Positions 1-4,972 of a stretch of DNA of 8,058 nucleotides are shown in pieces. The notes under the pieces are model-generated. The model was given only the letters and a program-made list of their open reading frames with translations, did no database searches and was not told where the DNA came from. A program made the translations under genes and the position numbers. Each line of letters opens with the position of its first letter. Within the stretch, counting starts at the first letter, position 1. This DNA comes from CAYGFH01 sp964430295 (GTDB taxonomy: Bacteria > Patescibacteriota > Microgenomatia > UBA10105 > UBA927): positions 1 to 8,058 of the forward strand of contig CAYSEV010000053.1 of NCBI GenBank assembly GCA_964430295.1, given 5' to 3'.

Positions 1-1
1 T

Positions 2-193
2 GAAGCGGCTGTCGGTATGAAACACTACGCAACACGGTTTTCTATGCCGGATGATAGGGTAGACGCCATATTAAACGGTTCTGACGGACATGTGTGCTAC
101 CGCATACAACCCGCGGCGTTCGTATTATTTGATGAAGTACATTTTCCGCATAATCCGAGACAGGTATATCTTTTACCCAATACATCCGTATGA
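2..193 (+). CDS. C-terminal end of an unrecognised protein (5' end outside window)
   Basis: An open frame runs in from the left edge and gives 63 residues before a TGA stop at 191-193. The tail contains MPDDRVDAILNGSDGH followed by YRIQPAAFVLFD and ends QVYLLPNTSV. The alternating hydrophobic pattern suggests beta strands. The 'RI-Pxx-V' ending is loosely like the last strands of pyridoxamine-5'-phosphate-oxidase-like split-barrel proteins, but this is only a guess from a fragment. Its stop overlaps the start of the next gene in an ATGA arrangement (190-193), so the two are very probably one transcript with coupled translation. The first bases of the window cannot show a start or promoter. 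That it is coding rests on the uninterrupted frame and the precise stop/start overlap. Confidence 0.6.
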   Translation, partial: EAAVGMKHYATRFSMPDDRVDAILNGSDGHVCYRIQPAAFVLFDEVHFPHNPRQVYLLPNTSV

Positions 194-939
194 ATGTTAT
201 ACAGCCATTTTTCTTATTCGGAACTGCATTATTATTAGGGCTTCGACATGGTATTGATTGGGATCATATTGCCGCAATTACAGATATTACAACATCAACA
301 GATAATAAACAGGAATCATTTTTCCTCGGTACAATGTATGTTCTTGGTCATGCCATGGTTATCATTCTTTTTGGATTGCTAGCCGTAAATTTAGGCGTAC
401 GGTTACCTGATTGGGTAGATGGGATTATGGAGCCGTTTGTAGGGGTTACATTATTATTACTTGGATTTTATCTTGCGTTTTCAATTGTACGGCACGGAAA
501 AGAAGTCAAACTGAAAAGCCGTTGGATGATGATATTTCAAACAGCTTCACGAATATATGATCGTATAGAACATGCTGTTACTCATAAACATGATCACAGT
601 CATTTCCATTATCCAGAACAATTTGGTGTAAAGACGGCATTTATAGTTGGTATGGTACACGGCATTGGTGCGGAGACACCAACACAATTGTTGTTGTTTA
701 TTGCAGCAACCGGTGCTGGAGGGAGGTTTTTTGGTAGCTTACTCGTTATTACCTTTGTTCTCGGACTTGTAATCTCTAATTCAATAATCACTGTGATTTC
801 CATTTTGGGTCTAGCCAATGCAAAACAGGGATCTGTACTGTATTTATTTTTAGCTGGGGTTACTGCGGTATTTAGTATTATCGTCGGGTTGTTATTTTTG
901 TTTGGGCATGCTTCTATTCTTCCTGCAATTTTAAACTAA
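190..939 (+). CDS. NiCoT-type nickel/cobalt permease
   Basis: Predicted multi-pass inner-membrane permease of 249 residues for uptake (or possibly export) of Ni2+/Co2+. The first membrane segment leads into RHGIDWDH; His20, Asp25 and His26 reproduce the HX4DH signature that defines the NiCoT family (HoxN/NixA/NhlF). The second family landmark, LGH in a membrane helix (52-54), is present. So is a GMVHGIGAETPTQ stretch (154-166) in place of the usual LGFDTATE segment. Hydrophobic helices lie at about 5-22, 45-68, 80-100, 147-173, 182-207 and 216-239. A cytoplasmic-type loop at 128-140 carries six histidines in alternating positions and probably binds metal. NiCoT proteins are usually 300-380 residues, so this is a short version. 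The start overlaps the stop of the preceding gene, with no separate Shine-Dalgarno evident. A terminator follows directly. Substrate choice between Ni and Co cannot be read from the sequence; related UreH-like exporters are an alternative. Confidence 0.8.
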   Translation: MNVIQPFFLFGTALLLGLRHGIDWDHIAAITDITTSTDNKQESFFLGTMYVLGHAMVIILFGLLAVNLGVRLPDWVDGIMEPFVGVTLLLLGFYLAFSIVRHGKEVKLKSRWMMIFQTASRIYDRIEHAVTHKHDHSHFHYPEQFGVKTAFIVGMVHGIGAETPTQLLLFIAATGAGGRFFGSLLVITFVLGLVISNSIITVISILGLANAKQGSVLYLFLAGVTAVFSIIVGLLFLFGHASILPAILN

Positions 940-968
940 AAACCCCGCCACAGGGACGGGGTTTTTTT
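940..968. terminator. Bidirectional intrinsic terminator between convergent genes
   Basis: The inverted repeat AAACCCCG (940-947) and CGGGGTTT (957-964) forms an 8-bp stem with a 9-base loop. On the + strand it is followed by a seven-T run (962-968), directly after the permease stop codon. Read on the - strand, the same stem is followed by five Ts, so it can also end the convergent hsp20 transcript, whose stop lies 16 bases away. Confidence 0.85.
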
Positions 969-984
969 GAAATGTAGCAGATAG

Positions 985-1392
985 TTATTTTGTTTCTTTT
1001 ACTGCTATTTTTTTCGGCTGATGAGCCGGAGATTTTGCAAAAGATACGGTCATAACACCATTTTTGCATGAAGCTTCCGGTTCTTTATTTGGATCTATAT
1101 CACCGGGTACTGCAACGCGGTATGAAAATTGACTCGTTGCTTTTCGGTAAAACTTTTTATTTTTTTCTTCCTCTTTTGTTTCACCTTTTATCCATACTAC
1201 ACCCTTATCGAATGTAACTTCGATATCTTTGGGTTCGACGCCCGGCAACCCTGCTTGGACATATACATTTTTCTCATCTTCTGAGATGGAAATATTGCTG
1301 ACAGATGGAGATGTAATACTCCATGATTCATCATCATCCCATGTATGTGTCGGGATTCTAAACAGAGATCCTGGTAGTAAATCATATGACAT
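985..1392 (-). CDS. Small heat-shock protein, Hsp20/alpha-crystallin family
   Basis: ATP-independent holdase chaperone that binds unfolding proteins during stress; 135 residues, typical for bacterial Hsp20. The alpha-crystallin domain spans about residues 33-122. It includes the AGLPGVEPKDIEVTF strand pair and the GVMTVSFAKS strand, which corresponds to the family's A/G-x-L-x-V-x-x-PK motif but with FAKS instead of LPK. A short C-terminal tail carries IAV, a version of the I-x-I/V oligomerisation motif. The start is supported by a perfect Shine-Dalgarno AAGGAGGTG (complement of 1400-1408) seven bases upstream of ATG. It stands alone, convergent with the permease gene and divergent from the DsbA-like gene. 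A CIRCE-like operator lies over its promoter, which predicts HrcA control and heat induction. An overlapping + strand open frame (1229-1513) looks like a shadow. Confidence 0.95.
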   Translation of the reverse strand: MSYDLLPGSLFRIPTHTWDDDESWSITSPSVSNISISEDEKNVYVQAGLPGVEPKDIEVTFDKGVVWIKGETKEEEKNKKFYRKATSQFSYRVAVPGDIDPNKEPEASCKNGVMTVSFAKSPAHQPKKIAVKETK

Positions 1393-1418
1393 AGCGTTTC
1401 ACCTCCTTATATATGTGT

Positions 1419-1445
1419 CTAGCACTCTTATATCACGACTGCCAA
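1419..1445 (-). promoter_or_regulatory. CIRCE-like operator (predicted HrcA binding site) upstream of hsp20
   Basis: On the + strand CTAGCACTC (1419-1427), nine bases, then GACTGCCAA (1437-1445). The CIRCE consensus is TTAGCACTC-N9-GAGTGCTAA, so 15 of 18 positions match and the spacer length is exact. One half-site is nearly perfect (only its outer base differs) and the other has two changes. The nine-base centre contains most of the hsp20 -10 box, so a bound repressor would block RNA polymerase. HrcA itself is not in this window. Confidence 0.8.
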
Positions 1446-1456
1446 TATTGTGTCAA
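1427..1456 (-). promoter_or_regulatory. Sigma-70-type promoter of hsp20
   Basis: On the - strand a perfect -35 box TTGACA (complement of 1451-1456) is followed after 18 bases by TATAAG (complement of 1427-1432). The predicted transcript start is near 1420, giving a leader of about 28 bases that contains the strong Shine-Dalgarno. The -10 box lies within the CIRCE-like operator. Confidence 0.75.
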
Positions 1457-1477
1457 GATTTTATTCTATTTGATCTC

Positions 1478-1506
1478 TTGCCAATTTTTGTGAGGGACTT
1501 TACAAT
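1478..1506 (+). promoter_or_regulatory. Sigma-70-type promoter of the DsbA-like gene
   Basis: TTGCCA (1478-1483), a 17-base spacer and TACAAT (1501-1506) give five of six matches in each box with ideal spacing. The predicted start is near 1513, leaving a 20-base leader with the Shine-Dalgarno AAGGAGGA at 1521-1528, four bases before ATG at 1533. It points away from the hsp20 promoter; the two -35 boxes are about 21 bases apart. Confidence 0.75.
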
Positions 1507-1532
1507 TTACTGATTAGTTCAAGGAGGAATAT

Positions 1533-2288
1533 ATGGAAAAAACTACCGGAAATACAGGGATGCTCGGATCTAATTCCACAGTTCAGATGATACTTATGGG
1601 TATTATCGTTGTCGGCGCTTTTTTTATGGGATCGTTATGGACAAAAGTGCAGATTCTTGAGAAAGGTGGCGTAGTCGCGAATGCAGGTGCTGGTGCAGGT
1701 GCTCCAGCAGCTCCTCAGGCTCCACAAGCTGCAGCCGTTGCTCCCAAAGTAGAGGGAACAGATCACATGAGAGGGGATAAGAATGCCAAAGTGACATTGG
1801 TTGAATACTCTGATTTGGAATGTCCGTTTTGTAAAACATTTCATAAAACTGCACAGCAGATTGTCGATGAATACAAGGGCAAAGTGAAATGGGTATACAG
1901 ACACTATCCGCTAAGTTTTCATGCAAATGCTCAAAAGGAAGCTGAGGCTTCTGAATGTGTCGCAGATCTGGGTGGAGAAGACGCATTTTGGAAATATATA
2001 GATGCTATATATGACAGAACAACATCAAATGGAACGGGATTTGCGCTTGATAAACTGGCTCCGCTGGCCGCTGAAGTAGGAGTCCCACAGGATAAATTTA
2101 CAACCTGTTTGGATAGTGGAAAGTTTGCTCAAAAAGTAAAAGATCAGTTGGCACAGGGTACAAAAGAAGGCGTTACTGGGACACCTGGAAATATTTTGCT
2201 TCAGGATAAATCAGGTAAGACAATCGTTATTCCGGGAGCTGTTCCATTTGATCAAATCAAACCAAATCTAGATGATTTGTTAAAATAA
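1533..2288 (+). CDS. Membrane-anchored DsbA-family thiol-disulfide oxidoreductase
   Basis: Predicted extracytoplasmic thiol oxidoreductase of 251 residues that makes or rearranges disulfides in exported proteins. Residues 1-17 are a short polar N-terminus, 18-37 a single membrane helix, and 45-72 a low-complexity Ala/Gly/Pro/Gln linker that holds the catalytic domain off the membrane. The thioredoxin-fold domain (about 76-251) has the active site CPFC at 97-100 in the context YSDLECPFCKTFHK. It has a helical insert in the middle and the cis-proline loop GVTGTPGN with Thr217-Pro218. Two further cysteines, Cys142 and Cys192, may form a structural disulfide. This layout matches DsbA-like 'thioredoxin_4' proteins common in Patescibacteria and Actinobacteria. 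The start is fixed by AAGGAGGA four bases upstream. The gene has its own promoter and terminator, so it is probably monocistronic. No VKOR or DsbB partner is present here. Whether it acts as oxidase or isomerase cannot be decided. Confidence 0.92.
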   Translation: MEKTTGNTGMLGSNSTVQMILMGIIVVGAFFMGSLWTKVQILEKGGVVANAGAGAGAPAAPQAPQAAAVAPKVEGTDHMRGDKNAKVTLVEYSDLECPFCKTFHKTAQQIVDEYKGKVKWVYRHYPLSFHANAQKEAEASECVADLGGEDAFWKYIDAIYDRTTSNGTGFALDKLAPLAAEVGVPQDKFTTCLDSGKFAQKVKDQLAQGTKEGVTGTPGNILLQDKSGKTIVIPGAVPFDQIKPNLDDLLK

Positions 2289-2313
2289 TTGATTAAACAA
2301 TAAGACGTATTTT

Positions 2314-2343
2314 AAATCACGCCCGAGAGGGCGTGATTTTTTT
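2314..2343 (+). terminator. Intrinsic terminator of the DsbA-like gene
   Basis: A perfect 11-bp stem, AAATCACGCCC (2314-2324) with GGGCGTGATTT (2329-2339), is closed by a GAGA tetraloop of the stable GNRA class and ends in a seven-T run (2337-2343). On the - strand the stem lacks a good T-run, so any role in ending the ruv transcript would be weaker. Confidence 0.92.
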
Positions 2344-2389
2344 ATTTCCCTGTCAGAAATCTCTCGTATTCTCAAACGCAAAATTCAAA

Positions 2390-2418
2390 GACAGCCCGGA
2401 GCAAAGCGAAGGGGAATC
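2390..2418. repeat. Possible degenerate copy of a dispersed intergenic repeat
   Basis: The segment GACAGCCCGGAGC followed by AAAGCGAAGGGGAATC strongly resembles the widespread intergenic element of the form GTCATCC-GAGCGAAGCGAAGG-ATC that recurs in many bacterial genomes, including Patescibacteria. Only one copy is in the window, so repetition cannot be shown here and the match is from memory of the motif. It lies in the non-coding gap 2344-2466 between the terminator and the end of ruvB. A weak 7-bp AT hairpin (GAAATAA 2436-2442 with TTATTTC 2452-2458) lies nearby; nothing else is seen in the gap. Confidence 0.35.
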
Positions 2419-2466
2419 ATGCCTGCGCTTCATTGGAAATAAGCTCTTGGTTTATTTCGGCGCAGT

Positions 2467-3483
2467 TTACTCAACATGTTTTCCTAAATGCTTATAGGCG
2501 TGGGGTGTGGCAATTCTCCCTTTTGGTGTGCGTTTCAGAAATCCGATTTGCATAAGATATGGTTCAAGTACTTCTTCCACCGTGCCAACATCTTCAGAGA
2601 GCGATGCTGCAATTGTTTCCAAGCCAACCGGTCCACCGGCAAAAGAATCAATAATGATACTTAAGAATCTTCTATCTGAAGCGTCGAGTCCTGCATTATC
2701 TACCTCAAGCATAGATAAGGATGTATTGAGGATCTCAGGAGATATCACTCCATCACCATGTACTTGTGCCACATCGCGGACTCTCTTAAGGAGTCGAAGT
2801 GCGATTCTGGGTGTCCCCCGACTTCTCTTTGCTAGTTCTTGTGTAGCTTCCGGGGTAATTGATACCTGTAATTTATTGGCTGCTTTTAACAGAATCTGCG
2901 CGAGATCTTGGGGCTCATAAAACGGTAAACGCATAATGACACCAAATCTGTCTCTCATAGGAGATGAAAGTAACCCTATGCGTGTTGTAGCTCCAATTAT
3001 AGTAAATCGCGGTAAATCCAATCGGAGTGTCCGTGCAGAGGGACCTTTGCCTATAACTATATCTAATGCAAAATCTTCCATTGCAGGATACAATGTTTCC
3101 TCTACGGCCTTATTTAACCTATGGATTTCGTCTATAAAAAGAATATCTCCCTGTTCCAAATTTGTAAGGATAGAAGCAACATCACCTGCACGTTCAAGCG
3201 CCGGTCCTGATGTAACCCGTACATTTACACCCATATCATTACCGATAATATGTGCCAGTGTCGTTTTTCCCAGCCCAGGCGGACCATACAGAAGAATATG
3301 TTCCAATGACTCTTTCCTTTTTTTTGCTGCAGCTATAGCTACACCTATATTTTCTTTGACAACAGACTGTCCCACAAATTCGTTCCATGAAGCGGCACGA
3401 AGAGAAACAAACAATTTTTCTTCTTCCGGTGTTACCGTTTCTTTTAATGGATTTTTTGTCGTTGGTTCTTTAATCTTACCCAT
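2467..3483 (-). CDS. ruvB: Holliday junction branch-migration DNA helicase RuvB
   Basis: Hexameric AAA+ motor that, loaded by RuvA, pumps DNA through Holliday junctions during recombinational repair. The 338-residue product has the full family architecture: a large ATPase subdomain with Walker A GPPGLGKT (67-74) and Walker B LFIDEIH (115-121), sensor 1 GATTR (164-168), and SPMRDRFG (174-181) carrying the arginine finger. A small helical subdomain with the RGTPRIA sensor-2 motif and a C-terminal winged helix complete it. Length is normal (E. coli 336). It starts two bases after the ruvA stop, so it is translated as part of the ruvC-ruvA-ruvB unit. No clear Shine-Dalgarno is seen beyond a GGAAAAG stretch inside the ruvA end. 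The N-terminal 20 residues are variable. All key ATPase residues are intact. Confidence 0.98.
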   Translation of the reverse strand: MGKIKEPTTKNPLKETVTPEEEKLFVSLRAASWNEFVGQSVVKENIGVAIAAAKKRKESLEHILLYGPPGLGKTTLAHIIGNDMGVNVRVTSGPALERAGDVASILTNLEQGDILFIDEIHRLNKAVEETLYPAMEDFALDIVIGKGPSARTLRLDLPRFTIIGATTRIGLLSSPMRDRFGVIMRLPFYEPQDLAQILLKAANKLQVSITPEATQELAKRSRGTPRIALRLLKRVRDVAQVHGDGVISPEILNTSLSMLEVDNAGLDASDRRFLSIIIDSFAGGPVGLETIAASLSEDVGTVEEVLEPYLMQIGFLKRTPKGRIATPHAYKHLGKHVE

Positions 3484-3485
3484 AG

Positions 3486-4055
3486 TTATGATGCTTTTCC
3501 GAGTATTTTAAGCGCTAATCGCAATTTATTGTCTATGGTATCATTTGACTGTTTGAGAGTATCAGTGACACGTTGAATTTCATTTCGTCCAAAACCCATA
3601 GATTTTAATACTTCTGTTAATTCTTCTGTATCATTGGAAGAATCTGATAAATCCAAATCATCAAGGCCACCAATTTTATTTTTCAATTCTATTATAATTT
3701 TTTGTGCATTCTTTTTTCCGAGTCGGGGTATATGTGTGAAAAAATCGACATCATTTTGGCTCACTGCACGTCTCACCATATCTGCGCCTTTGCCAATAAC
3801 TGTGAGTGCTGTCTTGGGTCCTATACCGGAAACGGAAAGCAGCAATTCAAAAAACAACTGGTCTTTTGAAGTTAAAAATCCGTACAGATCCAATGCATCT
3901 TCGCGGACATGTGTATGGATATAGAGAGTTTTTATGCCAACTAGATCTTTCAAATTTGTTTCGGGCACATGTACCAGATATCCCACATCATGTACATCGA
4001 TAAGTATGGGAGATGAACCATGTGCTTCTATTGTTCCTGTGAGTCTGCCAATCAT
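3486..4055 (-). CDS. ruvA: Holliday junction-binding protein RuvA
   Basis: Tetrameric junction-recognition subunit that holds the four-way DNA in open square form and docks RuvB. Domain I (1-62) is the OB fold, starting with MIGRLTG. Domain II (about 65-140) has two helix-hairpin-helix motifs, one around SGIGPK (76-81) and one at IPRLGKKNAQKI (109-120). An acidic flexible linker (131-145, rich in Asp/Ser) leads to the UBA-like domain III (about 143-189), which contacts RuvB and includes VLKSMGFGRNE. At 189 residues it is slightly shorter than E. coli RuvA (203). Its start codon overlaps the ruvC stop by four bases (ATGA, 4052-4055), which implies translational coupling. It has no Shine-Dalgarno of its own. 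Confidence 0.97.
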   Translation of the reverse strand: MIGRLTGTIEAHGSSPILIDVHDVGYLVHVPETNLKDLVGIKTLYIHTHVREDALDLYGFLTSKDQLFFELLLSVSGIGPKTALTVIGKGADMVRRAVSQNDVDFFTHIPRLGKKNAQKIIIELKNKIGGLDDLDLSDSSNDTEELTEVLKSMGFGRNEIQRVTDTLKQSNDTIDNKLRLALKILGKAS

Positions 4056-4537
4056 TGTAGTTGTTTTATTTTATATGAATACGCGTGTGTCATAGCGATG
4101 GCTATTGCATCGGTAGTGTCATCAAGTTTTGGAATTTGTTTCAGCTTAAGGGTCAATTGGACCATCCTGCTTACTTGTTTTTTATCTGCTTTTCCATCAC
4201 CTGTTACTGTGCGTTTGATCGCCAACGGAGAATATGATACCACGGGGATCTTGCATTCAAAAGCTGTAAGAAGTATCACTCCACGAGATTGTCCTACAGA
4301 AATTGCTGTTTTCACATTTGTTGAGAAAAAAAGATCTTCTACAGCCATGACATCGGGGGTATATATGTTGATAATCTTAGTTAAGGCAATATGTATTTGT
4401 GACAATCGTTCTTCTTGCTGTATTTCTTTTTGTGTTTCTATACAATCATAACCCAATGGTTTCAGTTTTGATTGAGTAGTATCTATAGCTGCCCAACCAA
4501 CTCTTGCGATGCCCGGATCAATTCCTAGGATTATCAT
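4052..4537 (-). CDS. ruvC: Crossover junction endodeoxyribonuclease RuvC
   Basis: Dimeric RNase H-fold resolvase that cuts Holliday junctions symmetrically. It has 161 residues. The four metal-binding acidic residues are in place: Asp7 in GIDPG, Glu67 in AVEDLFF, and Asp140 and Asp143 in DDTTDAIAIA, equivalent to E. coli Asp7, Glu66, Asp138 and Asp141. The DNA-contacting segment GDGKADKKQV (113-122) is recognisable. It is the first gene of the ruvC-ruvA-ruvB operon and overlaps ruvA by four bases. The ATG has no Shine-Dalgarno and lies about seven bases beyond the predicted transcript start, so the mRNA is expected to be essentially leaderless. The complete set of Ruv proteins indicates a working RuvABC resolvasome in this otherwise compact genome. 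Confidence 0.97.
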   Translation of the reverse strand: MIILGIDPGIARVGWAAIDTTQSKLKPLGYDCIETQKEIQQEERLSQIHIALTKIINIYTPDVMAVEDLFFSTNVKTAISVGQSRGVILLTAFECKIPVVSYSPLAIKRTVTGDGKADKKQVSRMVQLTLKLKQIPKLDDTTDAIAIAMTHAYSYKIKQLQ

Positions 4538-4547
4538 ATGCGTATTA

Positions 4548-4558
4548 GGTATAATACC
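4548..4558. promoter_or_regulatory. Palindromic bidirectional -10 element between ruvC and the 4564 gene
   Basis: GGTATAATACC is a perfect palindrome around A4553. On the + strand it contains a consensus TATAAT (4550-4555), eight bases before the ATG at 4564. On the - strand it contains TATTAT preceded by TG-N (extended -10, complement of 4551-4559), with TTGAAA 19 bases further upstream (complement of 4576-4581). Predicted starts fall near 4562 (+) and 4544 (-), leaving leaders of 0-7 bases. No good -35 is seen on the + side. Confidence 0.6.
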
Positions 4559-4563
4559 ACTAT

Positions 4564-4959
4564 ATGGGTCCAGTGTTTCAATTTGCTATTGCACTTGCCG
4601 TTGCTGTTACATCGTTAGCTGGTGGTAGTTTAGCGTGGCCGCGACTTACAACACAGGCACGTCCTCAGTTATTGGAGAAAGTTCATGATATGACTATAAA
4701 AACCGAAGCCGGTCAGCGTGCTGCTTCTGTGCTGGGTGTTACAGATGAGGCAAATGTACAACCTATAAATATAGGTAAATTAGTAACAGATGGTATCAAC
4801 GGTATAAAGTCAGCAGCACAAAAACGGGTGCAAACTATAGTAGTAAGTAATGCCGTGAATGAGTTAACAAGACAGTTCGATAAACTGCCTACAGAACAAC
4901 AACAATACATACAACAGGCTCTCTGCAAACCTCCGGAAAGTCCTACACCTTCTCCGTGA
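4564..4959 (+). CDS. Small exported or membrane-anchored protein of unknown function
   Basis: The 131-residue product is not assigned to any family. It begins with a hydrophobic segment (about 5-24, FAIALAVAVTSLAGGSLA) that reads as a signal peptide or membrane anchor without a strongly charged N-terminus. The rest (30-120) is predicted helical and polar. A Gln-rich stretch (LPTEQQQYIQQALC) contains the only cysteine, and a Pro/Ser tail PPESPTPSP ends the protein. Its ATG follows directly after a consensus -10 box with no Shine-Dalgarno, so translation is probably from a leaderless mRNA. It is divergent from ruvC and lies 13 bases upstream of prfB. It may be co-transcribed with prfB, although prfB has its own -10. 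Being open throughout, with a properly placed promoter, argues that it is real; the opposite-strand frame at 4713-4964 is a shadow. Confidence 0.75.
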   Translation: MGPVFQFAIALAVAVTSLAGGSLAWPRLTTQARPQLLEKVHDMTIKTEAGQRAASVLGVTDEANVQPINIGKLVTDGINGIKSAAQKRVQTIVVSNAVNELTRQFDKLPTEQQQYIQQALCKPPESPTPSP

Positions 4960-4965
4960 TACAAT
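4957..4965 (+). promoter_or_regulatory. Extended -10 promoter element of prfB
   Basis: TGATACAAT combines the TG-N extension with a TACAAT box (4960-4965). The ATG of prfB begins at 4973, seven bases after the box, where transcription would be expected to start. The TGA of this element is also the stop codon of the preceding gene. No -35 match is visible, as is common for extended -10 promoters. Confidence 0.6.
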
Positions 4966-4972
4966 ATCTATC

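Noticed and set aside
1229..1513. Open frame of 94 codons on the + strand over hsp20 and the divergent promoters
   Set aside because: It lies antisense to a clear Hsp20 gene, covers both promoters and the CIRCE-like site, and its product is unrelated to any family seen.
2436..2458. AT-rich hairpin GAAATAA/TTATTTC just after ruvB, considered as a ruv operon terminator
   Set aside because: The stem is weak, has no GC core and no following T-run on the - strand; only structure of low stability.
2507..3511. Long + strand open frames (137 and 191 codons) opposite ruvB
   Set aside because: They mirror the strongly conserved RuvB coding frame and have no ribosome sites or family motifs; antisense shadows.
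4020..4451. + strand open frame of 143 codons opposite ruvC
   Set aside because: Antisense shadow of RuvC, whose catalytic residues are all present on the - strand; the peptide is Cys/Ser-rich and unlike a real product.
4521..4532. Possible -35 box for the + strand TATAAT at 4550
   Set aside because: No hexamer at 16-19 base spacing resembles TTGACA, so the + side is left as a -10-only promoter.
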